The notes: generated by a model from the sequence alone, not told the origin. A DNA stretch of 64,000 bases from Brachypterus glaber (GCA_958510825.1 OY294045.1:94548988-94612987); one strand, 5' to 3'. Shown: positions 46,184-59,330, numbered from the stretch's first letter. Numbers and translations are program-made.

Positions 46184-47360
46184 CACGGTGTATTTGAAAT
46201 AGGGTCGGAAATTTTAACAGATGATTCTACATCATAAAGTATGACAAAAAGTTCCTATAAACATATGTCTAAAAATGCGTCATAAGGGAGCTACGCCCCT
46301 TTAAAAGTGGCTAAAAAAATCGGTTTTTATTTAATAACTCAGGAACCCTTTGAGATATATCAACGAGGTTTTGCACGTCAACTAATTCTACCAAGTCCCG
46401 TTCTTATGTGTTATTTTCGTGTACTTATTTCAACCAGGGGTGTGCGAAACGGGGGGGGGGCTTATCAGTTTTTTGTCCCAAACTTTTTTCTGTGTAACTT
46501 TTTTGCAATTTTATTTTTGAAATATGATTCCTCAGGTCAAAATACATAAAAAATGTACTCTTGTTAAAATACTGTAGGATTAACCGTTTTCGAGAAAAAT
46601 TCATTTGAAGGTGAAATTCCACGGTTCGAGGACGAAAAATTAAATACTAAAATGTTGAAAACCAAAATTTTAATGATGCAGGGCGAATGTACATTAAAAA
46701 CTAAGAAAAAAACCTGATATACAGGTACTTCCAAAAATCAATCCTAATGGAGCTATGGTCTCCTAAATATGCACCATTTTTAAAGGGCTATGGTAGCTTT
46801 AAAAGCGTTTTTTGGACCTACATGTATGGAAACTTTTTTTCTTAGTTTTTGATGTAGAATAACATTGCATCATTAAAATTTTGGTTTTCGACATTTTAGT
46901 ATTTAATTTTTCGTCCTCAAACCGTGAAATTTCACCTTCAAATTAACTTTTCTCGAAAACGGTTAATCCTACAGTATTACAACAAGAGTACCTTTTTTAT
47001 GTATTTTGACCTGAGGAATCATATTTCAAAAATAAAATGGCAAAAAAGTTACACAGAAAAAAGTTTGGGACAAAAAATTGATAAGGCCCCCCCGTTTCGC
47101 ACACCCCTGGTTTAAATAAGTACGTGAAAATGACATACAAAGATGGGCCTTATTAGGATTAATTCACGTGCAAAACCTCGTTAATATATCGCAAAGGGTT
47201 CCTGAGCTATTAAATAAAAACCGATTTTTTTAGCCAATTTCCAAGGGGCGTAGCTCCCTTATGACGCATTTTTAGACATATGTTTAAAGGAACTTTTTGT
47301 CATATTTTATCATGTAGAAACACCTGTTAAAATTTCCGACCCTATTTCAAATACACCCTG
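46184..47360. mobile_element. 1.18-kb foldback element, TA target
   Basis: Ends CACGGTGTATTTGAAATAGG and, inverted, CAGGGTGTATTTGAAATAGG are flanked by TA. The arms match along nearly the whole length (GCGTCATAAGGGAGCTACGC, AAACCGATTTTTTTAGCC). Words in it recur in the element at 56743-57475 (AAAAAGTTCCTATAAA). Non-coding. Confidence 0.8.
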
Positions 47361-49034
47361 TATACATGTGCTTAGTAAAATCTATTAAAACTGTTGCTAA
47401 ATTTCACATTTTACAATGTTTATGTCAAAAATAATGAATTGTTTTAACCATTGCTCCAAAGGCATAAAAAAAAACAAACGGCGAAACTACAATTTTGCCA
47501 CTAATTAGTGACTATATCATTTAGTGGACAAGAAACTATTCTATAGAAATCAAATTTTAATGACTATTTTACAAACAATATATAGGCCATTCAAAACCCT
47601 GCATTTTTAGTTTCTTGACCAATCAGATCAAAACGAAACTGATAATTTTTGCACATGTGCAATTATCACTTGGTTACTATGGAAACAAGAAACTGACAGT
47701 TACTGACATCTTAATAAATGTTATATTTTTGCAAAATTTGTTTTTAATTTAATGAAGCTTACCTTTAGTTGATTTATTTTTATTGATAAGCAATATAAAT
47801 GCTTATTTTATTACCAAAACATCCTAGGTATAAACCCTAATTAATTTCAGATAATATAATATATTTTATGCACTTTCCATCTTAAAAGCTTTAAATCACT
47901 GATATTCATAAATTTAAATTTATTTAATTGAATCTTGGTATTAAAAACAGGCCACTCAAAACTAATTTAAACACTTAATTATTAAAAATATATTTACAGT
48001 AAAGAAGTATATAATTTACTTCTTTTAAATGAAAGAAATCAAAACATTAAATGACTGCGCTGGTACCAGTACAGCGTTGCCAAACTTTATTATAAACCGA
48101 TCGCAAATTGTTTTTTTACGGGTGGAAACAACCGTTATTTTATTTCTTTTCAGTTGACTAACTAAACTTTTTAAACAAATACAGCAATGATTTTTATTTA
48201 AATGATAACATATATGATAATAACTATTTTATTGGAATAATCTCAAGCATAAAATATCCCTTAAGCAAAGTTTAGACTTGTCAACATTTGCGAACAAGTG
48301 AACATCGTGGTTTTAAAAAGCGCGGCAAATTTGAGATTTAAAATTTTAATTATAGTTGTAAAGTAATATTGTTGTTTAGTTCTTAAATTTTTAATTTAAA
48401 TATGAAACAACATTAAACATGGTAAAATTATATATTCCTTATTGTGTTTGTGAAATAGTCTTTCAAAATACCATACATAATTTTTTTACTGTACCTATAT
48501 AAAAAAAAATATTTTGCTTAAGGAAATTATTTTCGTGCATTTTTCGTGTTACAAAATTCCGAGATCGTAGGTCAAAGCTAAATGCTGGTTAAAAAGTGCG
48601 AAGTACAGCCAATTTTAGTTGTAAAATGTAAGGGTGTTATTTGGGGCTGCTTAGGTTCGTCCGAATTTCGTCGGGGGAATATTGACAACGTAAGAAAGAC
48701 AAAGTAATCAGAGTAGCCAATATAAACAATAAAAACTATTTATATTTACTTACCTTATTTATTTTATCCCTAATTTAGTTTTATATTATGCAGTTAAACA
48801 TATTATCCAGAACTAAAATTGTTGCTCTCAGATTACATGCAAACTGTCATTTATGTTTTTACTACTGATACTACTAGTGACATCTGTTTACGAAGACTAG
48901 AACTTCATGGTTTTTTATTAGTGCCATCTGTTCACTGGAAGGCTGAAACTTTTAGCGCATATTTTTACCTAGAACAGTTTAGTGACGTTCTGAATAATGG
49001 ACTCGCCCTGGAAAATATCCCATTTTAGGTTACG
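47361..49034. other. No gene seen
   Basis: AT-rich, without recognised genes or terminal repeats. A 69-codon frame at 48819-49028 has no identifiable domain. Confidence 0.4.
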
Positions 49035-49710
49035 TTACAGCGGTAGAACACGATTCACTCACCGCAGTAATGAGAAGAATCCAGCGCATGCGCACTGATT
49101 CTGTTTTGACGTATGCCTAAAATTATTTTAAGGTTATGTAACATTCTTTTGCAGAATTTTACAAAAATATCTACTTTTTTCTTATGCATATTGTTACACC
49201 AGGCAAGCATTTATTTTTTAATTAGCTAAAGCTAAATTATTTAGCCTAGATATAATCCTATTTGATTCTTAAAATATATGGTTTAGATGAGTAGTTTGCT
49301 GATTTGGTGTGTTTTTTTTAAGGGGAGGCGTTGGTTTACGTTAACAATGGTTTGGTTTGGTAGCTTGCTGTTTTGGTGTTTTTTTTTTAATGGAAGGCGT
49401 TGGTTTACGTTAATAATGGTTTGGTTTGGTAGTTTGCTGGTTTGGTGTTTTTTTTTTAATGGAGGCATTTTTCAGATACAGATATATTTTAGGAATCAAA
49501 TAGGATTATATTTAGGCTAATTAAAAAATAAATGCTCGCCTGGTGTAACAATATGCATAAGAAAAAAGTATATATTTTTGTAAAATTCTGCAAAAGAATG
49601 TTACATAACCTTAAAATAATTTTTGACATACATCAAAACCAAAATAAGGAAATCAGTGCGCATGCGCTGGATTCTTCTCATTACTGCGGTGAGTGAATAG
49701 TGGTAGAACA
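49035..49710. mobile_element. ~675-bp foldback with minisatellite centre
   Basis: The ~230-bp arms (ATTCACTCACCGCAGTAATG, CCAGCGCATGCGCACTGATT, GTTACACCAGGCAAGCATTT) are inverted copies. The centre is a 63-bp tandem repeat. Confidence 0.8.
49287..49465 (+). repeat. ~63-bp minisatellite, about 2.8 units
   Basis: Each unit runs TTTGCTG-TTTGGTG-T8 run-GGCGTTGGTTTACGTTAA-AATGGTTTGGTTTGGTAG. The units keep an open frame on both strands because the period is a multiple of three. It forms the loop of the foldback. Confidence 0.85.
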
Positions 49711-49997
49711 CCTCTGAAGTGGCGCCATATAGGAGCACGGTACTATATAATTAAACTCAATATGGTGTTGTAACACCCGAGTTACATTATTCTACTTAAT
49801 AGCATCTCAAGTGGCAGTCGTTGGAATATTGTACGCCCACGGCAACTATGAAGATTAAGTGGACACCTACAGGGGATGGCCACTGCACTCGCCCGATTTC
49901 ACTGTGATATTTTCTACGTGGGTCGGCAACTGGAGTACCTATTAAGACTAGTAATCGCTATTATTATACTCTGCGCACCAATACCACCAGAAATGTA

Positions 49998-50713
49998 TTA
50001 TAATATCGTCGGCTTACAAGTAAAAGTCACATTTTTGCAAAAATGGGATTTTAATGGCACTGTAATTAATTTTTGATGATCTATGTATAGGTAAACCGAA
50101 CTAACTTCTAGGTGAACTGCCAAGGGAGTTACCCACTATACAAAACGCACCAATTTGATTTTGATTAAAATTTTATCTGGCAATAGGCACTAAGTCACTT
50201 AGTGCACTTAGTGCGTTTTAGTTGTAGATTATTTCAAATGTTTCTGTCATTTATATGATACAATATCGCGTTATCTATTGTACTGACAAACGAATTCAAA
50301 TTTTGCTATGTTAAAGTTGATGGAATAGAGACAGAACAGAAATAACAAGAATATAAAAAAAAAACTAAAGTTCGAGGCAAGTTCAGAAAACAGCCCTTAG
50401 AAATGCGTCGTGAAGTGTTTTATCATTAATAATGATTCATTATAATTATTGACTTTAGGAGATGCTTCTTTGCCGGCACAGCCGATGGCCTCTGAAAACT
50501 GTCTTAGTTCGTGCATAGTAAGCAGTTTCATATAATTAATACTAATTAATTATTATTATTAATTTTGAAAACTGCAATTTGCGGTAGTTTTTTTCCAAAA
50601 ACAATTATTACAAAAATTAAAAAACAACAATGAAAGTTAAATTTGTCAATATCTCAAAACCATGTTTTTGGACTTAGTGCTCTTTACTTGTAAGCCGACG
50701 ATATATTATGTTA
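49998..50713. mobile_element. ~715-bp TIR element, shared with MRRF intron 2
   Basis: TATTATAATATCGTCGGCTT and ACAAGTAAA at the left are inverted at the right (TTTACTTGTAAGCCGACGAT). Its left ~200 bp recur reversed at 60290-60485. Confidence 0.65.
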
Positions 50714-53146
50714 ACTAGGGTGGTCCTTCACGATGCGGACGTCGTACGTTGGTTCATAAGACTGCGGCCTTAGTTGGCCAATGTACGATTTTACAATCGA
50801 AGTTATCATTAGCTGCTTCGGGCGGCCAATGTGGGACCAATGCAGTTTTTTCAACAAAAGTCCAAACGAATTTCACCCTAAAGTTTTAGTTACCTAAATA
50901 AAAAAAAGTCTGCAGGCGAAAAATTTATGAAATTTGGTGGAATCTTTTAATTTGAAAATTTGATAAAATCCGAAAAAATAGCGCCGCATACGTCTTTTTT
51001 TTTCTTAATTTCATGTAAAATTATTTAAATTCTTCAATTTTCTTATTTTTGGCGCGCCTCTTAAGTGTTGCGCCCGTGGAAAATGCCACCTTGTTCAAGC
51101 CCTAGTTACGGCTCTGATAAAAATTAAGGACTAAAAAAAAAGTCATAAGTCATCAAGATTTTCCTGACTATAAGGTCCCATTTTCCCAACTGCTTAACAT
51201 TGGGGGGTATCGCACCCAGGGGTGACGCGAGAATATTTTTTTTACCCAACCAGATTTTTTCAACTCGAGCGTGTTTGGGGGGCATGCACAGTGATAAAAG
51301 TCTGCATTTTTGCATAGGGCCATTTTTTGCACCCCCCATGTAACGCTATTTTCCTATACCATTAACATGGGCTTAACACTGCAAAATGACCCCCCACGCC
51401 CTAGGAGCGTTAAGTAATACTTGAACGTTCCCTTAGGGTGGTTCAAAATTTTTCAAAAATTTCCGATTTAGCTGAAATTTGACATAAAGGCTTCTTTTGA
51501 TAATATTAATACGGTGGCAGATCCAAGAATTTACATTCAAAATGGGGGGAATAAATATGGCCGATTTATTTTTAAAATTTTGCCAATAACGAAAATAAGG
51601 CACAAAACAAACCAAAATTGAGAGATTCAACCCAATTTGTTATGGGTTATTTTCCTTATACATATATACTATAATTAATGTAAAAATTTCATGATTTTCT
51701 ACTGGCTCGTTTTTTTTTTTTTTTTAATTTAATTTTGAAAAAAATATTAAAAAATTGGCAAAATATGAGTAATAATTTTTCTATTCTATTCATATATTAA
51801 ACAAAATTACCCTAAAATGATTACAGATTTACAAAGAAAAAATATTTAGTCCCATAAATAATTTATTTTGAATATTTAAGAAAGAAAAATCGTAATAGAA
51901 AGCATCCTATTTAAATTTTACGTGCTTTCAGTAGTGCTAACTAATAAGTTTAGTGGCTATAGTGCCTAGTTAAAGTTTGGTCAAATTTGGAAAGGTCTAA
52001 GAAAAATTACGAAAAAAACAATTTTTTGTGAAAATCAGGTAAGGTTTTGGTTCTACATTTTTTTATTGATATTTTTCTAGTGGTAAAATCTATTCAAAAT
52101 CGGTTTTATATGATTAAACAAGTGTTTTATTGGCTTCATTTTCATGCACTGAACCTAAGCTAATTCGTTTCTTTTACCGGGTATCATCATATTATTTAAA
52201 AGATGAGCATATAGGGATGATTCAACCACTGGATATATATTAAAAATCCGATCCGTTTTTTAGTTTTCCAATATACTTTTAATATTGGTTCGTATTTTCA
52301 GATTACCTGCTACTTACTAGGTAGTTTTGTATTGTTTTTTTTTTATATTAGTTAAATTGTTTCTGGTTCCTTTTAATATTAGTCTAATATTATTTGTTCA
52401 TATTCTAGTTATTTTTAGTTGGTTCATTTTAATGTTGGTCCTATATTTTTATAAATATATTAGAACTATATTATAAAGTTTTAATAGTAAATTTTAAATA
52501 TTTTAATAAAATTTATAATTTTATTTACCCTGGTTTAATCAACCCCACAATCTGGTTGAAACCTCCCACCCTAGACGGATGTTTCAACCAAATGTAACTA
52601 TTTTTATTTTAATTTATAAAACTAATTATTCTTTAAATTAAAACAACTTGTACTATATTATTTAATAGAAAACATATTAAACTATAGATTGGTATAATAA
52701 AATAAAATAAAATAATTTATTAAATATTTTATAAAACGATTTAAACATTAAGAGGTCGAAACATCCCCACTCTCCCCTATATAAAAATATGGAAATGTTT
52801 TTTTGTTGTCGCTATAACTTTCTTTCTTCAATAATCGTTCAAAACCTATAAATAATTATTTAAATAAGGGACAGAAATCATCGGCAACTTAATTTCTTTG
52901 GAAACTAATCGAGATTAAACTGATAACGACCACCGTGTTTACATCGTCAATGGGATAATTACCCGCGCCCCATTTCATCCAGTTGCAACATTTAATTTAT
53001 TGACTTACATCACATAAGAATAATTTATTATCAGCCCATCCTAGATGAAAATCGTTAACATACGAAAACAAGCTGATTTATTTTGATTTCTACTGTTTGG
53101 TATTTACATAATTTAAATAAAAGTCACGATAAAAGTAATATACGGT
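50714..53146. other. Mostly unassigned AT-rich DNA
   Basis: No gene recognised. At about 51340-51432 lies the right end of a PIF/Harbinger-like MITE (ACCATTAACATGGG, CTTGAACGTTCCC). The rest is low-complexity A/T sequence. Confidence 0.4.
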
Positions 53147-54146
53147 AAATAGGGGTAACGTTAACGTTACGTTACGTTAACGTTACGTTACGTTAACTTT
53201 ACGTCTTAAAGACGTCTTTAAGACATCTTTTTTAAGACGCCTTACTGCCGCCTTGCACATGCGACTTTACAACATAATACCCTCTCCGATTTACGTTGCT
53301 ACCCAGGTAGCAAAATAACATGACATTCACGTGAAAGTCACGTTAATATGTGACATGTGATGTTAAGATTGTAGTCTCATTTAACAAGAATGTAGCATGG
53401 TGGGGATGTCCTAAGTCCGCCCCTAATAACATCACACAATGACATCCCGAAAATAACGTGTTTGTGACATCATAAATCCACATTCCTGTTATATCTAATA
53501 TCTTATGGATGCCGTTACTGGTACTTTAATATTTAAATAATATTCTATATTAGCTTTTTCTAAATTAAAACCATTAAAAACGCTATAACCCTATAAAAAA
53601 ATCGGATTTAAAATCAATCAGTAATTGAAACAATCACAGATTGAAAAATATAGATTCTAAATACGAAATTGCAGATTAAGCGGAGAAGATAATCCGTGTC
53701 CGTGGTCTTGAGAAGCCCGGCAGAGCCCCCTATCCATTGGAAATCGTATAATGTGTAAACAATTTCCTTATAATAATTTACTCTATCATCATCATCTTAT
53801 ATCGATTTTTTTGCTTCAAACGTGAGAAGCAAAATAACATGACATTCACGTGAAATCCACGTTAATATGTGACATGCGATATATTCACAGCGTTGCTAAA
53901 TATTTGTTATTAAATAACATGGTTGTCACGTAACACGTGTTACGTTGCAAATGTGATGTTAAATACATGTTATTTTTCTATATTATGTGATGTTATGATT
54001 TAGTTTAAAAATACACCCAAAAGTGATGTTAATTTCTTGTAATATAACATCCCTTGCTACCTGGGTAGGTACGGTCGTATTGATATAAAAAGCGCAATAA
54101 GAATTAGAATGAGAGGTAATTTGTTTGTCAACAAAAAAAGATCTTA
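53147..54146. mobile_element. Family D-like MITE remnant split by MITE A copy 3
   Basis: 53147-53301 (GACGTCTTTAAGACATCTTT, CGACTTTACAACATAAT, TTTACGTTGC) and 54066-54146 (GGTACGGTCGTATTGATATA, AGAGGTAATTTGTTTG) together match the continuous stretch 56190-56360 of the family D element. The left part also has a GTTACGTTAAC-type simple repeat. The CCCAG end is missing. Confidence 0.75.
53302..54065 (+). mobile_element. MITE family A (CCCAGGTAGCAA termini), copy 3, with empty site
   Basis: 764 bp, same 12-bp ends, flanked by TA. The related uninterrupted sequence at 56275-56295 reads TTACGTTGCTAGGTACG, while here it reads TTACGTTGCTA, element, TAGGTACG. That proves a 2-bp TA duplication. Confidence 0.9.
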
Positions 54147-54150
54147 AAAC

Positions 54151-55765
54151 AAAAAGTCTGGAATCACCCGAATAACTTTTTAGTTACAAGTAAAATACAA
54201 AAATCCTCGGACAGGTCGATTTATATTTTTAATTCTGCAAATTTTGGTTTAAAAAAAGTTATCAAAATTGGCACCCCCTTGCACCCTCACCCCCCAACTT
54301 TTTTTTTCAAATAGCAACCTACCCCTTGTGATACATCATTGGAAAGGTAATTTAATAAGCTTTCCAACAGTGTATGATAAAGCCTAATTTGTTAAAGGGT
54401 CTATGAAAAAACGCATGTTTTATTTAAACATTGTTTGTGTGAAATATTACGCATAATATGGTAATTTTTGCCCTATTCCCTACTTGGCACCTTCCTGAGA
54501 ATCTAAATAAGGTTGTTTTAAACTTATTGTTATATTTTATACCCTATTGGGGAAAGCTTTAAAAAACCCTAAAAATCAGCAAAAAAAAATACTGGGGGGG
54601 CGTAGCCCCCCTATTTAAACGAGGAGAATATAATTCTGACTAAAAATATACCTTAAAAGCTTTAAAAACGCTAAAACAAACAAAAAAAAACAAAAAAAAA
54701 AAACAAAAAGTCTGGAATCACCCGAATAACTTTTTAGTTACAAGTAAAATACAAAAATCCTCGGACAGGTCGATTTATATTTTTAATTCTGCAAATTTTG
54801 GTCTAAAAAAAGTTATCAAAATTGGCACCCCCTTGCACCCTCACCCCCCAACTTTTTTTTTCAAATAGCAACCTACCCCTTGTGATACATCATTGGAAAG
54901 GTAATTTAATAAGCTTTCCAACAGTGTATGATAAAGCCTAATTTGTTAAAGGGTCTATGAAAAAACGCATGTTTTATTTAAACATTGTTTGTGTGAAATA
55001 TTACGCATAATATGGTAATTTTTGCCCTATTCCCTACTTGGCACCTTCCTGAGAATCTAAATAAGGTTGTTTTAAACTTATTGTTATATTTTATATCCTA
55101 TTGGGGAAAGCTTTAAAAAACCCTTAAAATCGGCAAAAAAAAAATACTGGGGGGGCGTAGCCCCCCTATTTAAACGAGGAGAATATAATTCTGACTAAAA
55201 ATATACCTTAAAAGCTTTAAAAACGCTAAAACAAACAAAAAAAAACAAAAAGTCTGGAATCACCCGAATAACTTTTTAGTTACAAGTAAAATACAAAAAT
55301 CCTCGGACAGGTCGATTTATATTTTTAATTCTGCAAATTTTGGTCTAAAAAAAGTTATCAAAATTGGCACCCCCTTGCACTCTCACCCCCCAACTTTTTT
55401 TTTCAAATAGCAACCTACCCCTTGTGATACATCATTGGAAAGGTAATTTAATAAGCTTTCCAACAGTGTATGATAAAGCCTAATTTGTTAAAGGGTCTAT
55501 GAAAAAACGCATGTTTTATTTAAACATTGTTTGTGTGAAATATTACGCATAATATGGTAATTTTTGCCCTATTCCCTACTTGGCACCTTCCTGAGAATCT
55601 AAATAAGGTTGTTTTAAACTTATTATATACCCTATTGGGAAAAGCTTTAAAAAACCCTAAAAATCAGCAAAAAAAAATACTGGGGGGCGTAGCCCCCCTA
55701 TTTAAACGAGGAGAATATAATTCTGACTAAAAATATACCTTAAAAGCTTTAAAAACGCTAAAACA
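54151..55765 (+). repeat. Tandem triplication of a ~550-bp unit
   Basis: Units begin AAAAAGTCTGGAATCACCCG at 54151, 54705 and 55247 and end with AAAAACGCTAAAACA. They are nearly identical. Each has a G-run/C-run hairpin (GGGGGGCGTAGCCCCCC). No ORF of note. Confidence 0.93.
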
Positions 55766-55909
55766 TCGGCCAAAAAAAAAATACTGGATGTGGAAATAGT
55801 TGCGTGGACGTCGACGTCCAAATAATCGCTTCCTAGAATTTATTTGTGCTTAACCTATAAATATATACCTTAACCTATAAATATATACGTATACGCCCAC
55901 AGCAGCTAA

Positions 55910-56056
55910 GGGAACGTTCAAGTATTACGTTTGGACCTTTTTGGACTTTGGACCCCCACCCCACCCCCTGTAACGCTATTTTCGTGTACCATTAACATGG
56001 GAGTAACACTCCAAAATGACCCCCCCAGGAGTGTTACGTAATAGTTGAACGTTCCC
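55910..56056. mobile_element. PIF/Harbinger-like MITE, 147 bp
   Basis: GGGAACGTTCAAGTATTACG and the inverse with TTGAACGTTCCC are flanked by TAA on both sides. The interior is C-rich (GACCCCCCC). Related copies are at 60166-60286 and, partly, 51340-51432. Confidence 0.8.
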
Positions 56057-56060
56057 TAAA

Positions 56061-56691
56061 CCCAGACAGCACAAAGATGACTTAAAGAGATCTTAAAGAT
56101 GTCGTAGCTCGTCATTCAAGACGTCTTAGGAACGTCGGTTTTCGCCGTATATGCATCTTAAAGACGTCTTAACGACGTCGTATGTTACAAAAGGTAACGT
56201 CTTTAAGACATCTTTTTTAAGACGCCTTACAGACGCCTTGCACAGGCGACTTTACAACATAATGACCACTCCCATTTACGTTGCTAGGTACGTATTGATA
56301 TAAAAAGCATAATAATAACTAGAACAAGAGGTAATTTGTTTGCCAAAAAAAGATCTTAAAAAAAAAAGTGATTTAAAAAAAAAAAAAATTAATTTTTTTT
56401 TCAGTTTTTGAAAATTTCTTTTTTTATTTTTTTAAATTTTTTTCGTTTTTCGTAAAAAGAAATTTTATTTTAAATTTTTTGTTTTTCAAAAAAAGATCTT
56501 TAAAAAAATGATATTTTTTTTTTTTAATAGTTGATTGTGGTTAATTTATTTTTAGCGATGAGTATCGAAGTTAAGATGTCTTGTACCGATACTAAAAAGA
56601 AGTCCATAAGATATCCTTTTCACGTCTTTAGGCGTCCAGACATAATTAAGATCTAAAAAAGACGTCTTTAAGATATCATGTGCTGTCTGGG
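56061..56691. mobile_element. MITE family D (CCCAGACAGCA ends), GACGTCTT word array
   Basis: CCCAGACAGCACA and TGTGCTGTCTGGG are exact inverted ends, flanked by AA. The interior repeats AAGACGTCTTTAAGA words, followed by A- and T-rich low-complexity sequence. 631 bp, non-coding. Confidence 0.85.
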
Positions 56692-56742
56692 AAGAGTTAT
56701 AACGTTCCCTAAAGAGTTATTAACGTTAATGTATAGTATATA

Positions 56743-57475
56743 CAGGGTGATCCATAACTGGCATGCCAAAATTTAAGAGGTGATTCTAGATCCAAAAATA
56801 TAAAAAAAAGTTCCTATAAAGGTTGGTCCGGAAATGAGCCCTAAGGGATCTAGGGCCCTTTAAAATTGTAATAAAAATAAGGTTTTTAATTAATAACTGG
56901 GGTACCGTTTAAGCTAGAGCGGCGAGCTTTTGCATGTATACTAGTATTAATAAGGGCAATAAGTTTGTGTTAATTTATTTTTTTAATTTATCCAGAGGCG
57001 TGCCCAGGCGGACAAAATATATGAGGCTTAAAACATTTTTGCCCCAAACTTTTCTATGTGTATGTTTTTTGGATTGGTTGTAAAAAATATAGATTTCTAG
57101 AGTAAAAATACATATAAAATATCATATAGTGTAACACTGTAGGAGCAACCGTTATCAAAAAAAAATGCAATTAAGAGGAAGTAACATTTTGTGCCACCAA
57201 AAACGTTACTTTTTAAAAGGCTATTACTCCTTTAATATTAAATTTAGGTGTTTTGGTGTATAATACTTTTTTGCTCAGTTTTAAATGAAGAATCACCCTG
57301 CAGCATTAAAATTTTATTGGTGCTTTTTTTTGTTCCCCATTCAATACGTCATCTTCGAAGGGCCGTAGCTCCCTTAGGGCTAATTTCCGGACCAACCTTT
57401 ATAGAAACTTTTTTTCATATTTTTGGATGTAGAATCATCTCTTAAATTTCGGTAAGCGAGTTCTGGAACAGGCTG
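56743..57475. mobile_element. ~733-bp foldback, mariner-type ends, upstream of MRRF
   Basis: CAGGGTGATCC and, inverted, CAGCCTGTTCC are flanked by TA. The arms share AAGTTCCTATAAAGGTTGG and GAAATGAGCCCTAAGGGA (or TTTCCGG...CCTTAGGGC). It ends about 330 bp before the MRRF start codon, so it may lie in or near the promoter. Confidence 0.78.
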
Positions 57476-57806
57476 TATAGTTTAGCGTTTAATTTATTAA
57501 AACAAAAATAAAAATTTAAAAAAATTGCGGCTGGTATTGACATGAATCCCAAATCAGCGATCAGTGATTACCACACCAGGAAAATAAAATGGGGTTATAC
57601 CCCCCGCATGGGTTTAGAAGGTCCGTGCCAGGATCTTAATTTTTTTGATACGGTAGCTAAGTTTAGGCAACTCAAATAACAAGGCGTTGCGACACAAGTT
57701 GCATCAAGCTGAGCAAGGAATGTTTACTTCAATAAAGTTAGGTTATAAACTGTAACCCAACTTTTTAAGTCGAACACAACCTTCCAAAGGTGTTTTGCCT
57801 TTAATT

Positions 57807-58029
57807 ATGTTAACAAAAAGGATTATACCTATAGTTTTAACGAATAATTCGCGGTATTTAAATAGTTATATAAGTTCAAATTCAGTTTCCAGTGCAGCAT
57901 GTGTGTTTCACAGAAATTTTAATTCAGTAACAAAATGTTCATCAGTAGGAATATTAAATAAAACCAGTGACAATTATTTAACTATTGCAAGAAATTATGC
58001 TAAAGGAAAGGACAAGAAAAAAGATAAAG
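57807..58029 (+). CDS. MRRF: Mitochondrial ribosome recycling factor, exon 1
   Basis: The CDS is join(57807..58029, 59655..60003, 62822..63062), 813 nt and 270 residues, close to the human protein. The factor works with mitochondrial EF-G2 to split post-termination mitoribosomes in the matrix. Exon 1 encodes 74 residues: MLTKRIIPIV onward, rich in Arg, Lys, Ser and Asn and almost free of acidic residues, as expected of a mitochondrial presequence. It ends ARNYAKGKDKKKDKG, a basic linker before the RRF domain. The ATG at 57807 is chosen because it starts the presequence; the in-frame TTG upstream has no support. The donor is AAG|GTAAGA with one base of a Gly codon left over. Exon joins restore a continuous RRF reading frame, so the gene looks intact. 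The promoter is not identified; a foldback MITE lies 330 bp upstream. Confidence 0.93.
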
Positions 58030-58525
58030 GTAAGATAAAAGATACACTTTTACCAAATTTTAATTAAATGATTCAATATAATAAATATATAATCTAAAGA
58101 AGAAATTTCTACTGTTAGACAAGAATCAGAAAAAGAAACATTGGGTAATTGCCTCTGTCATTAAAATTTAGCCAGACAACCTTCTTTTTTTTGGTCATCA
58201 ATTCAGTGTCTCTGTGACTAAAATTTGCTCATGCTGGCCCAAGCAGCAGAACTGGCATGAGCCCGACCTAAAGTGACCTATGCTGGCAATTTATTATTTA
58301 TTTTATTAATTGTGAAAGTGTAGGCCCTTGTATTAGTTTATTCGAAAGGCTTGTTCATGACTTGCTAGCATAGGGCCCTAAGTACCCAGTCCACCACTGG
58401 CTGTGGGTTACCTTTTTTTTAACCAACTTCCAAAAAAGGAGGAGGTTATCAATTCGACGTGTGACTTTGTTTTTTTTTATGTTTGTTTCCTCATAACTTT
58501 GGAATGGATGATCCGATAATGCCGG

Positions 58526-59125
58526 GTAAGCCGGATAATGTAATCGTTTTAACGCAATTTCACTTAAAACAGGCTTAATTTGGTTCTAATACCAACCATA
58601 TTTTTAGAAAATGATCGGACAACTCGGATAAGTCGGATAACTCGATTAAGGTGTCGTTCAAATATTACCGCAGGCTAAAAATCTTTTAAATCCGCTAAAC
58701 TTGATTCTGTGGACCTGCAATATTAAAATACCAAGAGAAAATTATAAAATTTGTGATTATACCATAAGGCGTTATTTGATTATTACTTAACGCTTAAAGG
58801 TTTACAAAGATTTTATTTAGTAAGCTGGATAATCAAGATAAATCTAATCGTTTTAACACAATTTCACTTAAAACTGGCTTAAGTTGCTTCTAATACCAAC
58901 CAAATTTTTAGAAAATGATCGGACAACTTGGATAAGTCAGATAACTTGATTAAGGGGTCATTCAAATATCACGGCAGGCTAAAAATCTTTTAAATGTCGC
59001 TAAATTTGATTCTTTGGACCTGCAATATTAAAATACCAAGAGAAAATTATAAAATTTGTGATTATACCATAAGGCGTTATTTGATTATTACTTAACGCTT
59101 AAAGGTTTACAAAGATTTTATTTAG
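58526..59125 (+). repeat. ~300-bp tandem duplication in MRRF intron 1
   Basis: 58526-58820 and 58821-59125 are about 95% alike by eye, both running from TAAGCNGGATAA to CAAAGATTTTATTTAG. Copy 2 has small insertions. The word GATAAGTCGGATAA repeats inside. Confidence 0.88.
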
Positions 59126-59330
59126 TATTTCGTTTAAAATATGGTTTGTTGGACTCTTGGTCGCTGAAATAAAAATAATACTAAATTTATTTTTTAGAAA
59201 TTTATCTTTAGGATGATAATGCCACAACACACTAATAGTGCGTTGTGACATCAGCAGCTTGCCGAGATGGAAGGACAACTATAATTTAGCTTAGACAACC
59301 TTACAGATCTACAAGTTCTGTGTCTCTAAA

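Noticed and set aside
48819..49028. 69-codon frame as a small gene
   Set aside because: Overlaps no splice-like context or conserved domain and ends at the start of a foldback.
54151..55765. CRISPR-like regular repeats
   Set aside because: Repeats are ~550 bp and directly joined without spacers, in eukaryotic DNA.
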